From the NCBI RefSeq assembly GCF_020564355.1, contig NZ_JAJCRR010000006.1:143335-207334 (forward strand): a stretch of 64,000 bases of DNA, given 5' to 3'. A program made the position numbers and the translations under genes. This stretch comes from Lachnospira pectinoschiza. GTDB taxonomy: Bacteria; Bacillota; Clostridia; Lachnospirales; Lachnospiraceae. The notes below the pieces were generated by a model. The model was not told where the DNA came from and searched no databases. It saw only the letters and a list, made by a program, of their open reading frames with translations. The first letter of the stretch is position 1; each line of letters opens with the position of its first letter. Of this stretch, positions 1 to 8,700 are shown piece after piece.

Positions 1-2070
1 CAGCAGATTATAGAAGCAACAGAAGGCAATATCCGCGTGCGTGCGGTACCGGGTTCGGGAAAGACATTTGCACTGACGAAACGAATCGTCTATCTGATAT
101 TGGAGCTGTATGTCGAGCCGTCGTCCATCGTTGCCATGACATTTACCAATAAGGCGGCGAATGAAATGAAGTACCGTCTGAAAAAAATGATAGGGGACTT
201 TGCAACGTGTTATGCGGGAACCTTTCATGGATATTGTAATTTAATTCTAAAAGAAGAAATCTACCGCCTTTCTTATCCGAAGACTTTTGTGATTCTGGAT
301 AAGAAAGCGCAGGTGGATTTGATTCGTGAAGTCGCCGATGAACTGGGATTTTCGTTAAAAGATTTTACGGCAAAGGAATATGCGGACAAAATCTGTGAGG
401 AAAAGCAGGACAGAGCCTATATTCCGCTGATGTTAGATACCGGCAGGGAAGCCCTGCAAAAGAAAATCAGTCACACACAAGATCCGTTTTATCAGGTGTA
501 CTATTCTTATCTGAAAAAACAGCGCGATAATTATGTGCTGGATTTTGAGGATATCATACAGTTTGCAATCTACATTCTCACGCAGTATAAAGAGGCACTC
601 GAAAAATGGCAGGGACGCTGTCAGTATCTGCTTTGTGACGAATATCAGGACGTAAATAAAAATCAGGAATATTTACTTTATTTATTAAGCGGAAAATATC
701 ATAACCTGACAGTCGTGGGCGATGACGACCAGTGCATTTACGGCTGGCGCGGGTCAGATGTGGAATATATGGTGCATTTTAATGAGCGGTATGAAAATGT
801 TGTGGATTATTCGTTAAGCCGTAACTTCCGCAGTACGCCGGAGATTGTAGCGGCGGCAAATTCTTTAATTGAGAAGAACCAGAACCGTCTGGAAAAGCAG
901 ATGTATACCAAAAATCCACATGGCGCAAAGCCGGTGTATAACTGTCTGCCGTATGAAAAAGACGAAGCGGTATGGATTGCAGAACAGATAGACGCGGCGG
1001 TTTCAACCGGGAAAAAATATGCGGACCATACAGTACTGGTGCGGGCGGCTTCCCAGACAAGGGCGTTGGAAGAAGCCTTTCTTGCAAAGAAAATCCCGTA
1101 TAAGATTTTAAACGGTGCAAGATTTTATGATTCGGAGGAAATCCGTACGGTGCTTGCCTATCTGCGCATGGTTTATGCACCGAATGATTTGGATTTCTTA
1201 TGGACGATAAAAAGACCGCGCAAGGGTTTCGGCAAGAAATCCATAGAAGATTTGAAAAAATATGCCGCAGAACACGAAATTGGGCTGTTTCAGGCGCTCG
1301 GCGAACAGATTGAACAGGGCATTGTCAAAAAAGAGGTTATTGATACTTATTATAAAAATATATCGGAATTACACAAAGAATATGATAAGTATTCATGCAA
1401 AGAGCTTGTCAACCGGGTACTGGATTTCGGATACCGCGAGGAACTGGAGCAGGACGTGGAACAGCGAAGGCTGGATAATGTGACGGAACTGATAACAGCC
1501 ATTGCCGCAATGGAAGCGGAAAATCAGGATAAGCTTTCGCTGGAAGAACTGCTGGCACATTTTGCATTGTTTACGGCTCAGGATGATGACGATGAAAAAA
1601 ATGTTGTGAAAGTCATGACGATTCACACGGCAAAGGGCCTGGAATTTGATATTGTGTTTATCTGTGGACTGGTAGACGGGCAGTTTCCAAGCAGGCGCCT
1701 GCGCAATGAAGATGAGCTGGAAGAAGAACGGCGGCTGTTTTACGTGGCGGTGACACGGGCAAAGACACGGCTGTATCTAAGCAGCTACGCGGCAAAGTCG
1801 GAAGGCTTTCCGGTGCGTCCGTCGGCATTTATACAGGATATTGACTACAACCTGCTGGAATGTGTGGGAAATGTCGTCCAAAACGGTCAGACCACACCGC
1901 AGATGCTGCCGAAGAAGACCTTTGATGTGGGCGATAAAGTAGAGCATAAAATTTTCGGTGTCGGAACGATTGTAGACATCAATCTGTCCACCCAGTCGTA
2001 TGAAATTGATTTTGAAAAATTAACCGGAACGAGAAAGATTATGTTTCGTGCAGAGTTAAAAAAAGTGTAA
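1..2070 (+). CDS. UvrD/PcrA-family ATP-dependent DNA helicase, 5' end missing
   Basis: The reading frame is open from base 1, so the start codon and the Q-motif region lie outside the window; about 690 residues are visible. Superfamily 1 helicase motifs appear in order: Walker A AVPGSGKT (visible residues 15-22), Walker B LLCDEYQD (about 210), DDQCIYGWRGS (about 241), MTIHTAKGLEFD (about 540) and YVAVTRAK (about 580). The C-terminus (VGDKVEHKIFGVGTIVDI) looks like the PcrA C-terminal Tudor-like segment. Family members are 3'-5' helicases acting in repair and replication-fork restart. It is shorter than typical PcrA, so a UvrD-like paralog is possible. A terminator follows directly, so it probably ends its transcription unit. 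Confidence 0.9.
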   Translation, partial: QQIIEATEGNIRVRAVPGSGKTFALTKRIVYLILELYVEPSSIVAMTFTNKAANEMKYRLKKMIGDFATCYAGTFHGYCNLILKEEIYRLSYPKTFVILDKKAQVDLIREVADELGFSLKDFTAKEYADKICEEKQDRAYIPLMLDTGREALQKKISHTQDPFYQVYYSYLKKQRDNYVLDFEDIIQFAIYILTQYKEALEKWQGRCQYLLCDEYQDVNKNQEYLLYLLSGKYHNLTVVGDDDQCIYGWRGSDVEYMVHFNERYENVVDYSLSRNFRSTPEIVAAANSLIEKNQNRLEKQMYTKNPHGAKPVYNCLPYEKDEAVWIAEQIDAAVSTGKKYADHTVLVRAASQTRALEEAFLAKKIPYKILNGARFYDSEEIRTVLAYLRMVYAPNDLDFLWTIKRPRKGFGKKSIEDLKKYAAEHEIGLFQALGEQIEQGIVKKEVIDTYYKNISELHKEYDKYSCKELVNRVLDFGYREELEQDVEQRRLDNVTELITAIAAMEAENQDKLSLEELLAHFALFTAQDDDDEKNVVKVMTIHTAKGLEFDIVFICGLVDGQFPSRRLRNEDELEEERRLFYVAVTRAKTRLYLSSYAAKSEGFPVRPSAFIQDIDYNLLECVGNVVQNGQTTPQMLPKKTFDVGDKVEHKIFGVGTIVDINLSTQSYEIDFEKLTGTRKIMFRAELKKV

Positions 2071-2095
2071 GCTCCTTATCAGGAGTGGTGATAAA

Positions 2096-2130
2096 AAGTG
2101 TAGGCTGTCAGTGCGGCTTACATTTTTTTA
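2096..2130 (+). terminator. Rho-independent terminator after the helicase gene
   Basis: GTAGGCTG (2100-2107) pairs with CGGCTTAC (2114-2121), including two G-U pairs, over a 6-base loop and is followed by A and seven T. It lies 30 bases after the helicase stop codon. Confidence 0.75.
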
Positions 2131-2241
2131 GCTTACAGATATAGTTTTAAACTATGGACAACCTTAATGAATTCATATTATACAGATAGGAAAATGTCCG
2201 TTATAATACGACAAAACAAAGGAAGCAGGAGGAAACATAAA

Positions 2242-3360
2242 GTGAGCCAGTTATATACACCTTTCAGATATGATTTTGTAGGAAGCTTTTTAAGACCGGA
2301 GTATTTAAAGAAAGCAAGAGCGGATTACGAAGCAGGAGCAATGAGCGCAGAGGAATTGAAAAAGACAGAAGATAAGGCAATTACAGAGTTGGTTGCAAAG
2401 CAGAAGGAGGCAGGTTATCACGTTATTACAGACGGAGAATTCCGCCGTGCAACATGGCATCTGGATTTTATGTGGGCATTTGACGGAGTCGGACACAGCA
2501 AAACCGAAACGGGACTTCCGTTCCACGGTGAAGCTGCAATGATTGATGATACATATGTGACGGGAAAGATTTCTTATAAGAAAAATCATTCGTTTGTAGA
2601 GCATTTTAAATTTGTAAAGACACTGGAAGATGAAAATACGGTTGCAAAGCTGACCATTCCGGCACCGGCACAGTTTCTGGAACAGATGATTATGCCTTTT
2701 GCATGGAGCAATACCAAGAAATTTTACGATACGCAGGAAGAAGTGGCAAAGGATATTGCCGAAGGATACCGTGAATTTATCAAAGAGGTTTATGCAGCAG
2801 GCTGTAGAAATCTTCAGTTGGACGACTGCTCATGGGGCATGGTGGTAGACCCGGCGGCTTGTAAATTATTCGGCGTAACACCAAAGGGACTTGAAAAGAT
2901 TAAGGAACAGCTTTTAGAGATTAATAACAGCGCGCTTGAAGGAAAGCCGGAAGATTTAATTGTCAATACACACGTATGCCGCGGCAATTTCCATTCTACC
3001 TATGCAAGCAGCGGTGCTTATGACAGCGTAGCGGCAACATTATTTGCAAAGGAAAATGTCAATGCATATTATCTGGAATTTGATGATGAGCGTTCAGGCG
3101 GATTTGAACCGTTAAAATATGTAGAGGGCGATAAGAAAGTTGTACTCGGACTGGTTACAACAAAGTCCCCGAAGCTGGAAGATGCGCAGGCAGTAATTGA
3201 CAGAATCCACGAGGCAGCAAAATATGTGCCGTTAGACAGACTGTATTTAAGTCCGCAGTGCGGATTCGCTTCCTGTGAAATCGGTAACAAGCTCACAGAA
3301 GAAGAACAGTGGGCAAAGCTGGCACTGGTAAAGGAAATCGCAGAAAAGGTGTGGGGATAA
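2242..3360 (+). CDS. Cobalamin-independent methionine synthase catalytic-domain protein (MetE C-terminal/YxjG type)
   Basis: The 372-residue protein matches stand-alone MetE C-terminal-domain proteins such as YxjG/YxjH of Bacillus (about 375 residues), opening with YTPFRYDFVGSFLRPEYLKKAR. Zinc-ligand positions of MetE are present: H-x-C in THVCRGN, E in YYLEFDDE and C in SPQCGFAS, so a methyltransfer to a thiol is likely; the methyl donor is not known. The start is taken as GTG 2242 because AGGAGG sits 10 bases upstream; an in-frame ATG at 2167 has no ribosome site. A TATAAT lies at 2202-2207 with only a weak -35. No S-box riboswitch is visible, unlike Bacillus YxjG. It is monocistronic as far as can be seen. 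Confidence 0.85.
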   Translation: MSQLYTPFRYDFVGSFLRPEYLKKARADYEAGAMSAEELKKTEDKAITELVAKQKEAGYHVITDGEFRRATWHLDFMWAFDGVGHSKTETGLPFHGEAAMIDDTYVTGKISYKKNHSFVEHFKFVKTLEDENTVAKLTIPAPAQFLEQMIMPFAWSNTKKFYDTQEEVAKDIAEGYREFIKEVYAAGCRNLQLDDCSWGMVVDPAACKLFGVTPKGLEKIKEQLLEINNSALEGKPEDLIVNTHVCRGNFHSTYASSGAYDSVAATLFAKENVNAYYLEFDDERSGGFEPLKYVEGDKKVVLGLVTTKSPKLEDAQAVIDRIHEAAKYVPLDRLYLSPQCGFASCEIGNKLTEEEQWAKLALVKEIAEKVWG

Positions 3361-3514
3361 ATAACAGATTCATATTAGAATGTAAAAGAATATGTCAGAC
3401 AGACATACAGGGTATTTTTATATATGCCCGTGTAATTTACGAGGATGGTCGGGGTTAATGTAAAACTATAAAAAGCAGTCCCGGATTGGAAAAATAAGAA
3501 TATTTATGATAAAA

Positions 3515-3545
3515 TAAACTCTAATGTTACATTAGGGTTTATTTT
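3515..3545 (+). promoter_or_regulatory. MerR-type operator with 19-bp spacer geometry upstream of the merR-like gene
   Basis: TAAACT (3515-3520) and TATTTT (3540-3545) are separated by 19 bases containing a dyad, CTAATGT-T-ACATTAG. Dyads in over-long spacers are the hallmark of MerR-family sites. The longer palindrome (3513-3543), followed by T residues, could also act as a terminator for the upstream gene. A GGCATTAAAATG stretch (3549-3560) just downstream resembles the leader module at 47461. Confidence 0.55.
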
Positions 3546-3585
3546 TTGGCATTAAAATGTCTGCAAAATAGGAATGAAAAATTAT

Positions 3586-4434
3586 ATGGAGAAAAAAGAC
3601 AGATATATCAGCATCGGTGAAATGGCAAAAATCAACCGCACAACTGTACCGACACTGCGGCTGTATGATTCAATGGGACTGCTGACACCGTATTACACAG
3701 ACGAGGAAACACATTACCGGTATTATGACATCAAGCAGAATGCCCGGTTTGATATGATTCAGTACATGAAAGAACTGGGCATGGAATTAAAAGAAATTAA
3801 AGAATTGTTCGATAAACAGGATATTAATCTGATTGAGCAGATTTTACGGCAGAAAAAGGAACAGACGGTTGTCCAGATGCAGGAATTAAAATTTAAAATG
3901 CAGGCGATTGACAGGACGGTTGCAAGCATTGAACGGTATAAGAAATCGCCGAAAAGCGGCACGATTACACTGGAATACATACCGGACAGGACGATTTACT
4001 CGATGTGTGTGGATACCAATTTTTACGATTATAACATTGATATGTACGAATTGATTTTAAAGCAGTTAAAAAATAAGCTGATGGAATTTCATATTCCGCA
4101 GGTTTATTACTGCAATGCAGGGACGATTATGCGGCGGGAGCTGTTTGAAAAACTGACCTTTTATTCGGAAGAAATCTTTATCTTTGTAGATGACGATTTT
4201 CCGATGAAAGACTGTGTGCAGACAATCGAGAATGGCATGTATGCATGTATTTATACGGAAGATTTTGATGAGGAACGCGACTGTGCGAAAAAGCTTTTGG
4301 CGTACTGCCGCGAACACGGCTATCAAATCTGCGGTGATTATATTTGCGAAGAAATTATGGAAATGAACGTCTTTGACAGCCGCAAGCGCTCGATGTATCT
4401 GCGGCTTCAGGTGCCGGTAAAAATGGAAAAATAG
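3586..4434 (+). CDS. MerR-family transcriptional regulator with GyrI-like effector domain
   Basis: N-terminal winged helix typical of MerR: YISIGEMAKINRTTVPTLRLYDSMGLL then HYRYYDIKQ (residues 7-55), followed by a helical dimerisation region (about 70-118) and a C-terminal domain of about 155 residues resembling the BmrR/GyrI small-molecule sensor. Such proteins bind a dyad inside a 19-bp promoter spacer and activate by untwisting it. Two fitting sites flank the gene, at 3515-3545 and 4437-4467, suggesting autoregulation and control of the dehydrogenase downstream. An earlier in-frame ATG at 3574 is possible; AGGA (3570-3573) is too close to it and rather far (12 bases) from 3586, so the start is uncertain. 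The ligand is unknown. Confidence 0.85.
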   Translation: MEKKDRYISIGEMAKINRTTVPTLRLYDSMGLLTPYYTDEETHYRYYDIKQNARFDMIQYMKELGMELKEIKELFDKQDINLIEQILRQKKEQTVVQMQELKFKMQAIDRTVASIERYKKSPKSGTITLEYIPDRTIYSMCVDTNFYDYNIDMYELILKQLKNKLMEFHIPQVYYCNAGTIMRRELFEKLTFYSEEIFIFVDDDFPMKDCVQTIENGMYACIYTEDFDEERDCAKKLLAYCREHGYQICGDYICEEIMEMNVFDSRKRSMYLRLQVPVKMEK

Positions 4435-4436
4435 GC

Positions 4437-4467
4437 TTGACTCTCATCTAAGATTAGACATTATACT
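4437..4467 (+). promoter_or_regulatory. MerR-activated promoter candidate (19-bp spacer)
   Basis: TTGACT (4437-4442) and TATACT (4462-4467) are good -35/-10 boxes but 19 bases apart, too far for ordinary sigma-A use. The spacer centre holds the dyad TCTAA-GA-TTAGA (4447-4458). This is the classical geometry of a MerR-controlled promoter and lies directly after the merR-like gene, facing the dehydrogenase at 4621. Confidence 0.75.
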
Positions 4468-4620
4468 GAATACAACGGAAAGTTAAATAATTAACAATCA
4501 GTTCGCGTAATATATGCTGAATAGTGAAAAGCGAAAGCGTGAATGAGGATTCGTCTGAAACTGTCCTTGCACCGCAGGACACAGATTTTAAAAGGAAGCG
4601 GTGTAGAATTGGAGGATGTT

Positions 4621-5646
4621 ATGGAGAAGATTAAAGTAATTCAGTATGGCTGTGGCAAGATGAGCAAGTACACAATGCGGTATCTGTATGAAACCGGCTG
4701 TCAGATTGTCGGTGCAATCGACTGTAATCCATCTATTGTCGGCATGGATATCGGCGATTATGCGGGACTGGGTGTAAAGACCGGCGTATTAATCAGCGAC
4801 AATGCGGAAGAAGTGCTTGACAACACGGATGCGGATATTGCCGTTGTAACGCTGTTTAGTCTGGTAAGTGACTGCTTTCCACATTATATGAAATGTCTGA
4901 CACGTGGAATCAGTGTGATTACAACCTGTGAAGAAGCAACGTACTGCTGGACAACAGACCCGGTTCGTGCCAATATCTTAGATGTTACCGCCAAGAAAAA
5001 CGGTTGTACTTTTGTAGGAAGCGGCATGGAAGATATTTTCTGGGTGAATATGGTCGGCATGGTAGCAGGCGGCTGTCACAAGATTGAAAAAATTGAAGGC
5101 GCAGTCAGCTATAACGTAGAAGATTACGGACTGGCACTTGCAAAAGCTCACGGCGTAGGCTTAACATCGGAAGAATTTGAAAAACAGATTGCACACCCGG
5201 AGGAGATTGAACCTTCTTATGTATGGAATTCCAATGAGGCACTTGCATCAAAAATGGGCTGGACGATTAAGAGCCAGACACAGAAATGTGTACCGTATTT
5301 CCATGACAGTGATTTGTTCTCATCAACCATGAATGCAACGATACCGAAAGGCAACTGTATCGGTATGGCGGCAGTTGTAACTACCGAAACATTCCAGGGA
5401 CCGGTTATTGAAACACAGTGTATCGGCAAGGTTTATGGTCCGGACGATGGTGATATGTGCGACTGGAAGATTACAGGTGAACCGGATACGGAATTCCATG
5501 TTGTAAAACCGGCAACGGTTGAGCATACCTGTGCAACGATTGTCAACCGGATTCCGGCAGTGCTGCGCGCTCCGGCAGGGTTAGTTACGATGGATCAGCT
5601 GGAGGAAATCGCTTATCCGACATATCCAATGGAATACTATCTGTAG
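4621..5646 (+). CDS. DapB-like / amine-dehydrogenase-like NAD(P)-binding oxidoreductase
   Basis: 341 residues with an N-terminal Rossmann start ([20 protein letters not shown]), an acidic strand end ([12 protein letters not shown]) and overall resemblance to dihydrodipicolinate-reductase-fold proteins of the 2,4-diaminopentanoate / native amine dehydrogenase group. The substrate cannot be deduced; oxidation or reduction of an amino compound is the family-based guess. The start at ATG 4621 has GGAGG five bases upstream; an earlier ATG at 4543 has no ribosome site. The 150-base leader holds a small hairpin (TGTCC/GGACA, 4562-4582). Transcription probably starts at the MerR-type promoter at 4437, so the MerR ligand may be its substrate or product. 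A strong terminator follows. Confidence 0.7.
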   Translation: MEKIKVIQYGCGKMSKYTMRYLYETGCQIVGAIDCNPSIVGMDIGDYAGLGVKTGVLISDNAEEVLDNTDADIAVVTLFSLVSDCFPHYMKCLTRGISVITTCEEATYCWTTDPVRANILDVTAKKNGCTFVGSGMEDIFWVNMVGMVAGGCHKIEKIEGAVSYNVEDYGLALAKAHGVGLTSEEFEKQIAHPEEIEPSYVWNSNEALASKMGWTIKSQTQKCVPYFHDSDLFSSTMNATIPKGNCIGMAAVVTTETFQGPVIETQCIGKVYGPDDGDMCDWKITGEPDTEFHVVKPATVEHTCATIVNRIPAVLRAPAGLVTMDQLEEIAYPTYPMEYYL

Positions 5647-5695
5647 TTTAAATATTAAAACTGGAATAACAGAATACTGTGCAGACATGGTTTGT

Positions 5696-5755
5696 AAAAA
5701 AAATCCCCGCATAAAGAGAGTCGAACAGATTCTCTTTATGCGGGGATTTTTTTTT
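5696..5755 (+). terminator. Strong Rho-independent terminator
   Basis: ATCCCCGCATAAAGAGA pairs perfectly with TCTCTTTATGCGGGGAT around an 11-base loop and is followed by eight or more T; the preceding A-run makes it potentially bidirectional. It isolates the dehydrogenase from apbE. Confidence 0.95.
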
Positions 5756-5781
5756 GCGGATTTTGGACACGATGTAGCAGC

Positions 5782-5810
5782 TTGACAATTCCAACGATGT
5801 GGCATATAGT
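5782..5810 (+). promoter_or_regulatory. Sigma-A promoter of apbE
   Basis: TTGACA (5782-5787), 17-base spacer, TATAGT (5805-5810), 37 bases before the apbE start. Confidence 0.85.
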
Positions 5811-5847
5811 TTTACGTGACTAACTACGGTCAGAATGGAGAAACAAA

Positions 5848-6906
5848 ATGACAAAAGCAGCGATTATATTAAAGAAAACAGCCGTCGCCGCAATGTGCGT
5901 GATACTGGCGGCAGGCATGACGGCATGCGGCAAAAAAGCAGACAGCGTGCAGAGCGAAAGTGTTTCAGAAAATGACAAATATTCATCCGATATTTTTGCA
6001 ATGGATACCTACATGTCATTGACGGCATACGGAGCAAAGGCAGAGGATGCCGTGACGGCAGCAATTCATGAGATTCAAAGACTGGATGCGATGTTTTCGG
6101 TAGGAAATACGGACAGTGACGTCACAACTGCCAATATGCAGGGAAGCGCTACAGTGTCTGACGAAACAGCATATTTAGTGGAGCAGTCCCTTGAAATTTC
6201 AAGAAAGACGGACGGTGCATTTGATATTACAATCTATCCGGTCATGGAGCTGTGGGGATTTACCACGAAAAATTACAAAGTGCCGCAGGCGGACGAATTA
6301 CAGGAAACGTTAAAAAGAGTATCCTATGAAAATGCATCGTTAAAGGACCACGAACTGGTCTTAAAAAATAATGCGCAGATTGATTTTGGCGGTATTGCAA
6401 AGGGGTATACGTCCAGCCGTGTCATGCAGATTTTTAAGGAATATGGCATTGAACACGGCATGGTCAATCTCGGCGGCAATGTGCAGACACTCGGCACGAA
6501 AACGGACGGTACGGCATGGCGCGTAGCCATTCAGAGTCCGCAGGGAGGCAATCAGTATCTTGGCATTCTGGAAACCAGCGATCAAGCAGTCATTACATCC
6601 GGCGGATATGAGCGTTATTTTGAAGAAAACGGAGTGACTTACCACCACATTATCGACCCAAAGACCGGGTATCCGTCAGACAGCGATTTGACGTCTGTTA
6701 CGATTGTGTGCGCAGACGGAACAAAGGCAGATGCGCTGTCTACCTCATTTTTTGTAATGGGACTTCAAAAGGCAGAAAGCTTTTATGAAAATACGGATTT
6801 GGATTTTGATGTTATTTTACTTACAAAAGACAATCAGATTTATATTTCTGAGGGAATTGCACAGAATTTTACCTCGGATTACACCGTAAATGTCTTGAAA
6901 AAGTAG
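5848..6906 (+). CDS. apbE: ApbE-type FAD:protein FMN transferase lipoprotein
   Basis: 352 residues with a lipoprotein signal peptide (hydrophobic core then GMTAC, lipid Cys27). ApbE motifs follow: MDTYMSLTAYG, IDFGGIAKGY (about 178-187), VNLGGNVQTLG, AVITSGGYERYF, HHIIDPKTGYPS and DGTKADALST. The enzyme transfers FMN from FAD to Thr/Ser of an SGAT-type motif on extracytoplasmic flavoproteins; here it would act outside the membrane. The next gene encodes such an acceptor, so the pair is a self-contained flavinylation unit. The ribosome site is GGAG in CAGAATGGAGAAACAAA. It has its own promoter at 5782. Confidence 0.95.
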   Translation: MTKAAIILKKTAVAAMCVILAAGMTACGKKADSVQSESVSENDKYSSDIFAMDTYMSLTAYGAKAEDAVTAAIHEIQRLDAMFSVGNTDSDVTTANMQGSATVSDETAYLVEQSLEISRKTDGAFDITIYPVMELWGFTTKNYKVPQADELQETLKRVSYENASLKDHELVLKNNAQIDFGGIAKGYTSSRVMQIFKEYGIEHGMVNLGGNVQTLGTKTDGTAWRVAIQSPQGGNQYLGILETSDQAVITSGGYERYFEENGVTYHHIIDPKTGYPSDSDLTSVTIVCADGTKADALSTSFFVMGLQKAESFYENTDLDFDVILLTKDNQIYISEGIAQNFTSDYTVNVLKK

Positions 6907-6932
6907 TTGATAATTATTGTCAGTAACAGACC

Positions 6933-6961
6933 TTGACAGAAAAGGATTCTATATTTATGAT
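6933..6961 (+). promoter_or_regulatory. Sigma-A promoter of the membrane flavoprotein gene
   Basis: TTGACA (6933-6938), 17-base spacer, TATGAT (6956-6961). A hairpin AGTTAGAAAAAG / CTTTCTAACT (about 6971-7004) lies in the leader before the AAAGGAG ribosome site. Confidence 0.85.
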
Positions 6962-7041
6962 AGAGCAGAGTTAGAAAAAGCTAACAGTAGTACATCTTTC
7001 TAACTTGGATAATAAAAAACGAACTTGATAAAGGAGAAATT

Positions 7042-8538
7042 ATGTTACTGATTATTGCGCTTGTGATAGCTTCCTTATTTGTATACTTTTTAAAAGACAA
7101 GCTAAAGCAGTATCCCAATATTTTTTACATCGGTGCGGCAGTTGTAACGATTGTTATTTTCAGCCTGCGCACGGTGGCAATGCCGCAGTTTGTACGGCAG
7201 AATATTGTGGGCATTTTTGCAAAGGGAACGATAGGAACGGCATTTTTTATCATTGTCATGATAACAGGTGCATTGCCGAGAGGTTCAAAGCTTATCGGAC
7301 CGCTCATGCGGATTCGCGGGGAATTGTCCATTATGGCGGCAATTCTGGTGCTTTCGCACAACCTGACCTACGGCATGACGTATTTTAAGATGTTATTTTC
7401 GGCACCGGCGGCATTACCGGCAGTCCAGCGGTGTGCAGCGGTGATCAGTCTGATACTGATTGTATTGATGATTGGATTAACGGTGATTTCATTTCCGGCA
7501 GTCCGCAAAAAGATGAATCCGAAAAAGTGGAAGCAGATTCAGCGGAGCGCCTATGTATTTTATGGACTTTTATATGTACATATTATGCTGATTAATATTC
7601 CGTATGCGCGCATGGGACTACACATGTATGCCGTAAATGTGCTTGTATACAGTATCGTATTTGCAGGATATGCGGCGATGCGTATCCGTAAATGGGTGCT
7701 TACAAAAAATCCGGATGCCGACAGCATTTTTATAAAGAAAGTCAGTGTGGCAGTATCTGTGTGTGCAGTGCTTGTGTGTACTGCGGCATTTTCAATGTGT
7801 TTTATGCGGAACGGAAATAAAGTATCTGCGCAGGAAACGGCGGCAGATAAAACACTGAGTCAGACACAGACAGAAAAAGGTGTAAAAAAGAACGGAGAAG
7901 CAGGCACAACGGCAACAGTTTCAAATGCGGACGGTGTGACACAGGAACAGCAGACTTCGGGCGAATCCGGTGATAGCGCAGGTGATTCACAGGAAGCACA
8001 GGAGAACGAGAACGCGCAGGACGGTGAAAATGCGGCAACGGCGGCAGTTGAAAACACAGCCGGAGAGGAGAATAGACAGGAAAAACAGGACACTGACAGT
8101 CAGAACTCCGGCAGTTCCGGCACAGTATCTGAAAGTGGCAGTGATACAAATAGCAGTGCGGGCGGAAGTTCGGGTTCGGACAGCGACAGTGCGGGTCAGC
8201 CGGCGGAAGAAAGAACAGAAGCAGCACCCAAGCCGACAGAAGCACCGAGAACATTTAAGGCAGACGGCGATTATACAGGAACTGCCGTATGCGATACATA
8301 CGGATACACGGTTACGGTTGTTGTGACAATTTCAGGTGATGCCGTTACAGGCGTATCCGCATCGGCAACGGCAGGAGGCGCAGATGAAATGTTTTTCTCA
8401 CAGGCAAATGCCAAAGTTCCGGGAGCGATTCTTGCAAACGGTGGTGTCAGTGGTGTGGATGGTGTATCGGGTGCGACAAAGTCCAGCAATGCCATAAAGG
8501 CGGCATATACGAGTGCGTATCAGTCTGCAAAAAATTAA
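7042..8538 (+). CDS. Ferric-reductase-like membrane protein fused to an FMN-binding domain
   Basis: 498 residues in three parts. Residues 1-255 are strongly hydrophobic with about seven membrane segments and histidines in VLSHNLTYG and YVHIML, as in YedZ/ferric-reductase-like haem membrane domains. Residues about 256-410 are a Ser/Glu/Gln/Gly/Thr-rich linker, presumably outside the cell. Residues about 411-498 form an FMN_bind domain ending in GVDGVSGATKSSNAI, where Thr479 is the expected covalent FMN site. With apbE upstream, this suggests electrons pass from membrane haem to a surface flavin (extracellular electron transfer type). The electron donor and acceptor are not shown by the sequence. 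Confidence 0.85.
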   Translation: MLLIIALVIASLFVYFLKDKLKQYPNIFYIGAAVVTIVIFSLRTVAMPQFVRQNIVGIFAKGTIGTAFFIIVMITGALPRGSKLIGPLMRIRGELSIMAAILVLSHNLTYGMTYFKMLFSAPAALPAVQRCAAVISLILIVLMIGLTVISFPAVRKKMNPKKWKQIQRSAYVFYGLLYVHIMLINIPYARMGLHMYAVNVLVYSIVFAGYAAMRIRKWVLTKNPDADSIFIKKVSVAVSVCAVLVCTAAFSMCFMRNGNKVSAQETAADKTLSQTQTEKGVKKNGEAGTTATVSNADGVTQEQQTSGESGDSAGDSQEAQENENAQDGENAATAAVENTAGEENRQEKQDTDSQNSGSSGTVSESGSDTNSSAGGSSGSDSDSAGQPAEERTEAAPKPTEAPRTFKADGDYTGTAVCDTYGYTVTVVVTISGDAVTGVSASATAGGADEMFFSQANAKVPGAILANGGVSGVDGVSGATKSSNAIKAAYTSAYQSAKN

Positions 8539-8569
8539 AAATATTTTTAAATAAATATCAGGCACCAAC

Positions 8570-8608
8570 AAAAGCAGGGAATGTCCAAGTGGACAGACCC
8601 TGCTTTTC
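8570..8608 (+). terminator. Terminator after the flavoprotein gene
   Basis: AAAGCAGGG pairs with CCCTGCTTT, with a nested TGTCC-AAG-TGGACA hairpin inside; only a short T-run (TTTT) follows. Confidence 0.65.
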
Positions 8609-8632
8609 TAAAGCTGTTAGTCTGACAAAGAA

Positions 8633-8661
8633 TTGACGAAAAAGGCGGGAAGTGCCATAAT
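8633..8661 (+). promoter_or_regulatory. Sigma-A promoter of the plsY-like gene
   Basis: TTGACG (8633-8638), 17-base spacer, CATAAT (8656-8661). The same two boxes with the same spacing recur at 10458-10486 in front of the decayed plsY copy. Confidence 0.8.
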
Positions 8662-8700
8662 GAAAATACAAATATCAGAGCGTAATCAGGAGGGAAAAAG

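Noticed and set aside
779-1180. 133-codon open frame on the minus strand inside the helicase gene
   Set aside because: It lies opposite clear helicase motifs, has no ribosome site and reads as shadow sequence; similar minus-strand frames at 7802-8254 and 29652-30206 were rejected for the same reason.
2131-2241. Possible SAM (S-box) riboswitch before the methionine-synthase-like gene
   Set aside because: Only about 110 bases are available and no S-box core sequence or leader terminator is present.
3513-3545. Simple terminator for the methionine-synthase-like gene
   Set aside because: Possible in part, but the 19-base spacing and position before a MerR-type gene fit an operator better; listed as regulatory with that caveat.
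8036-8254. Low-complexity stretch that might be a simple-sequence expansion
   Set aside because: It is in frame and makes a normal polar linker between membrane and FMN domains; codons vary, so it is not a DNA-level repeat.
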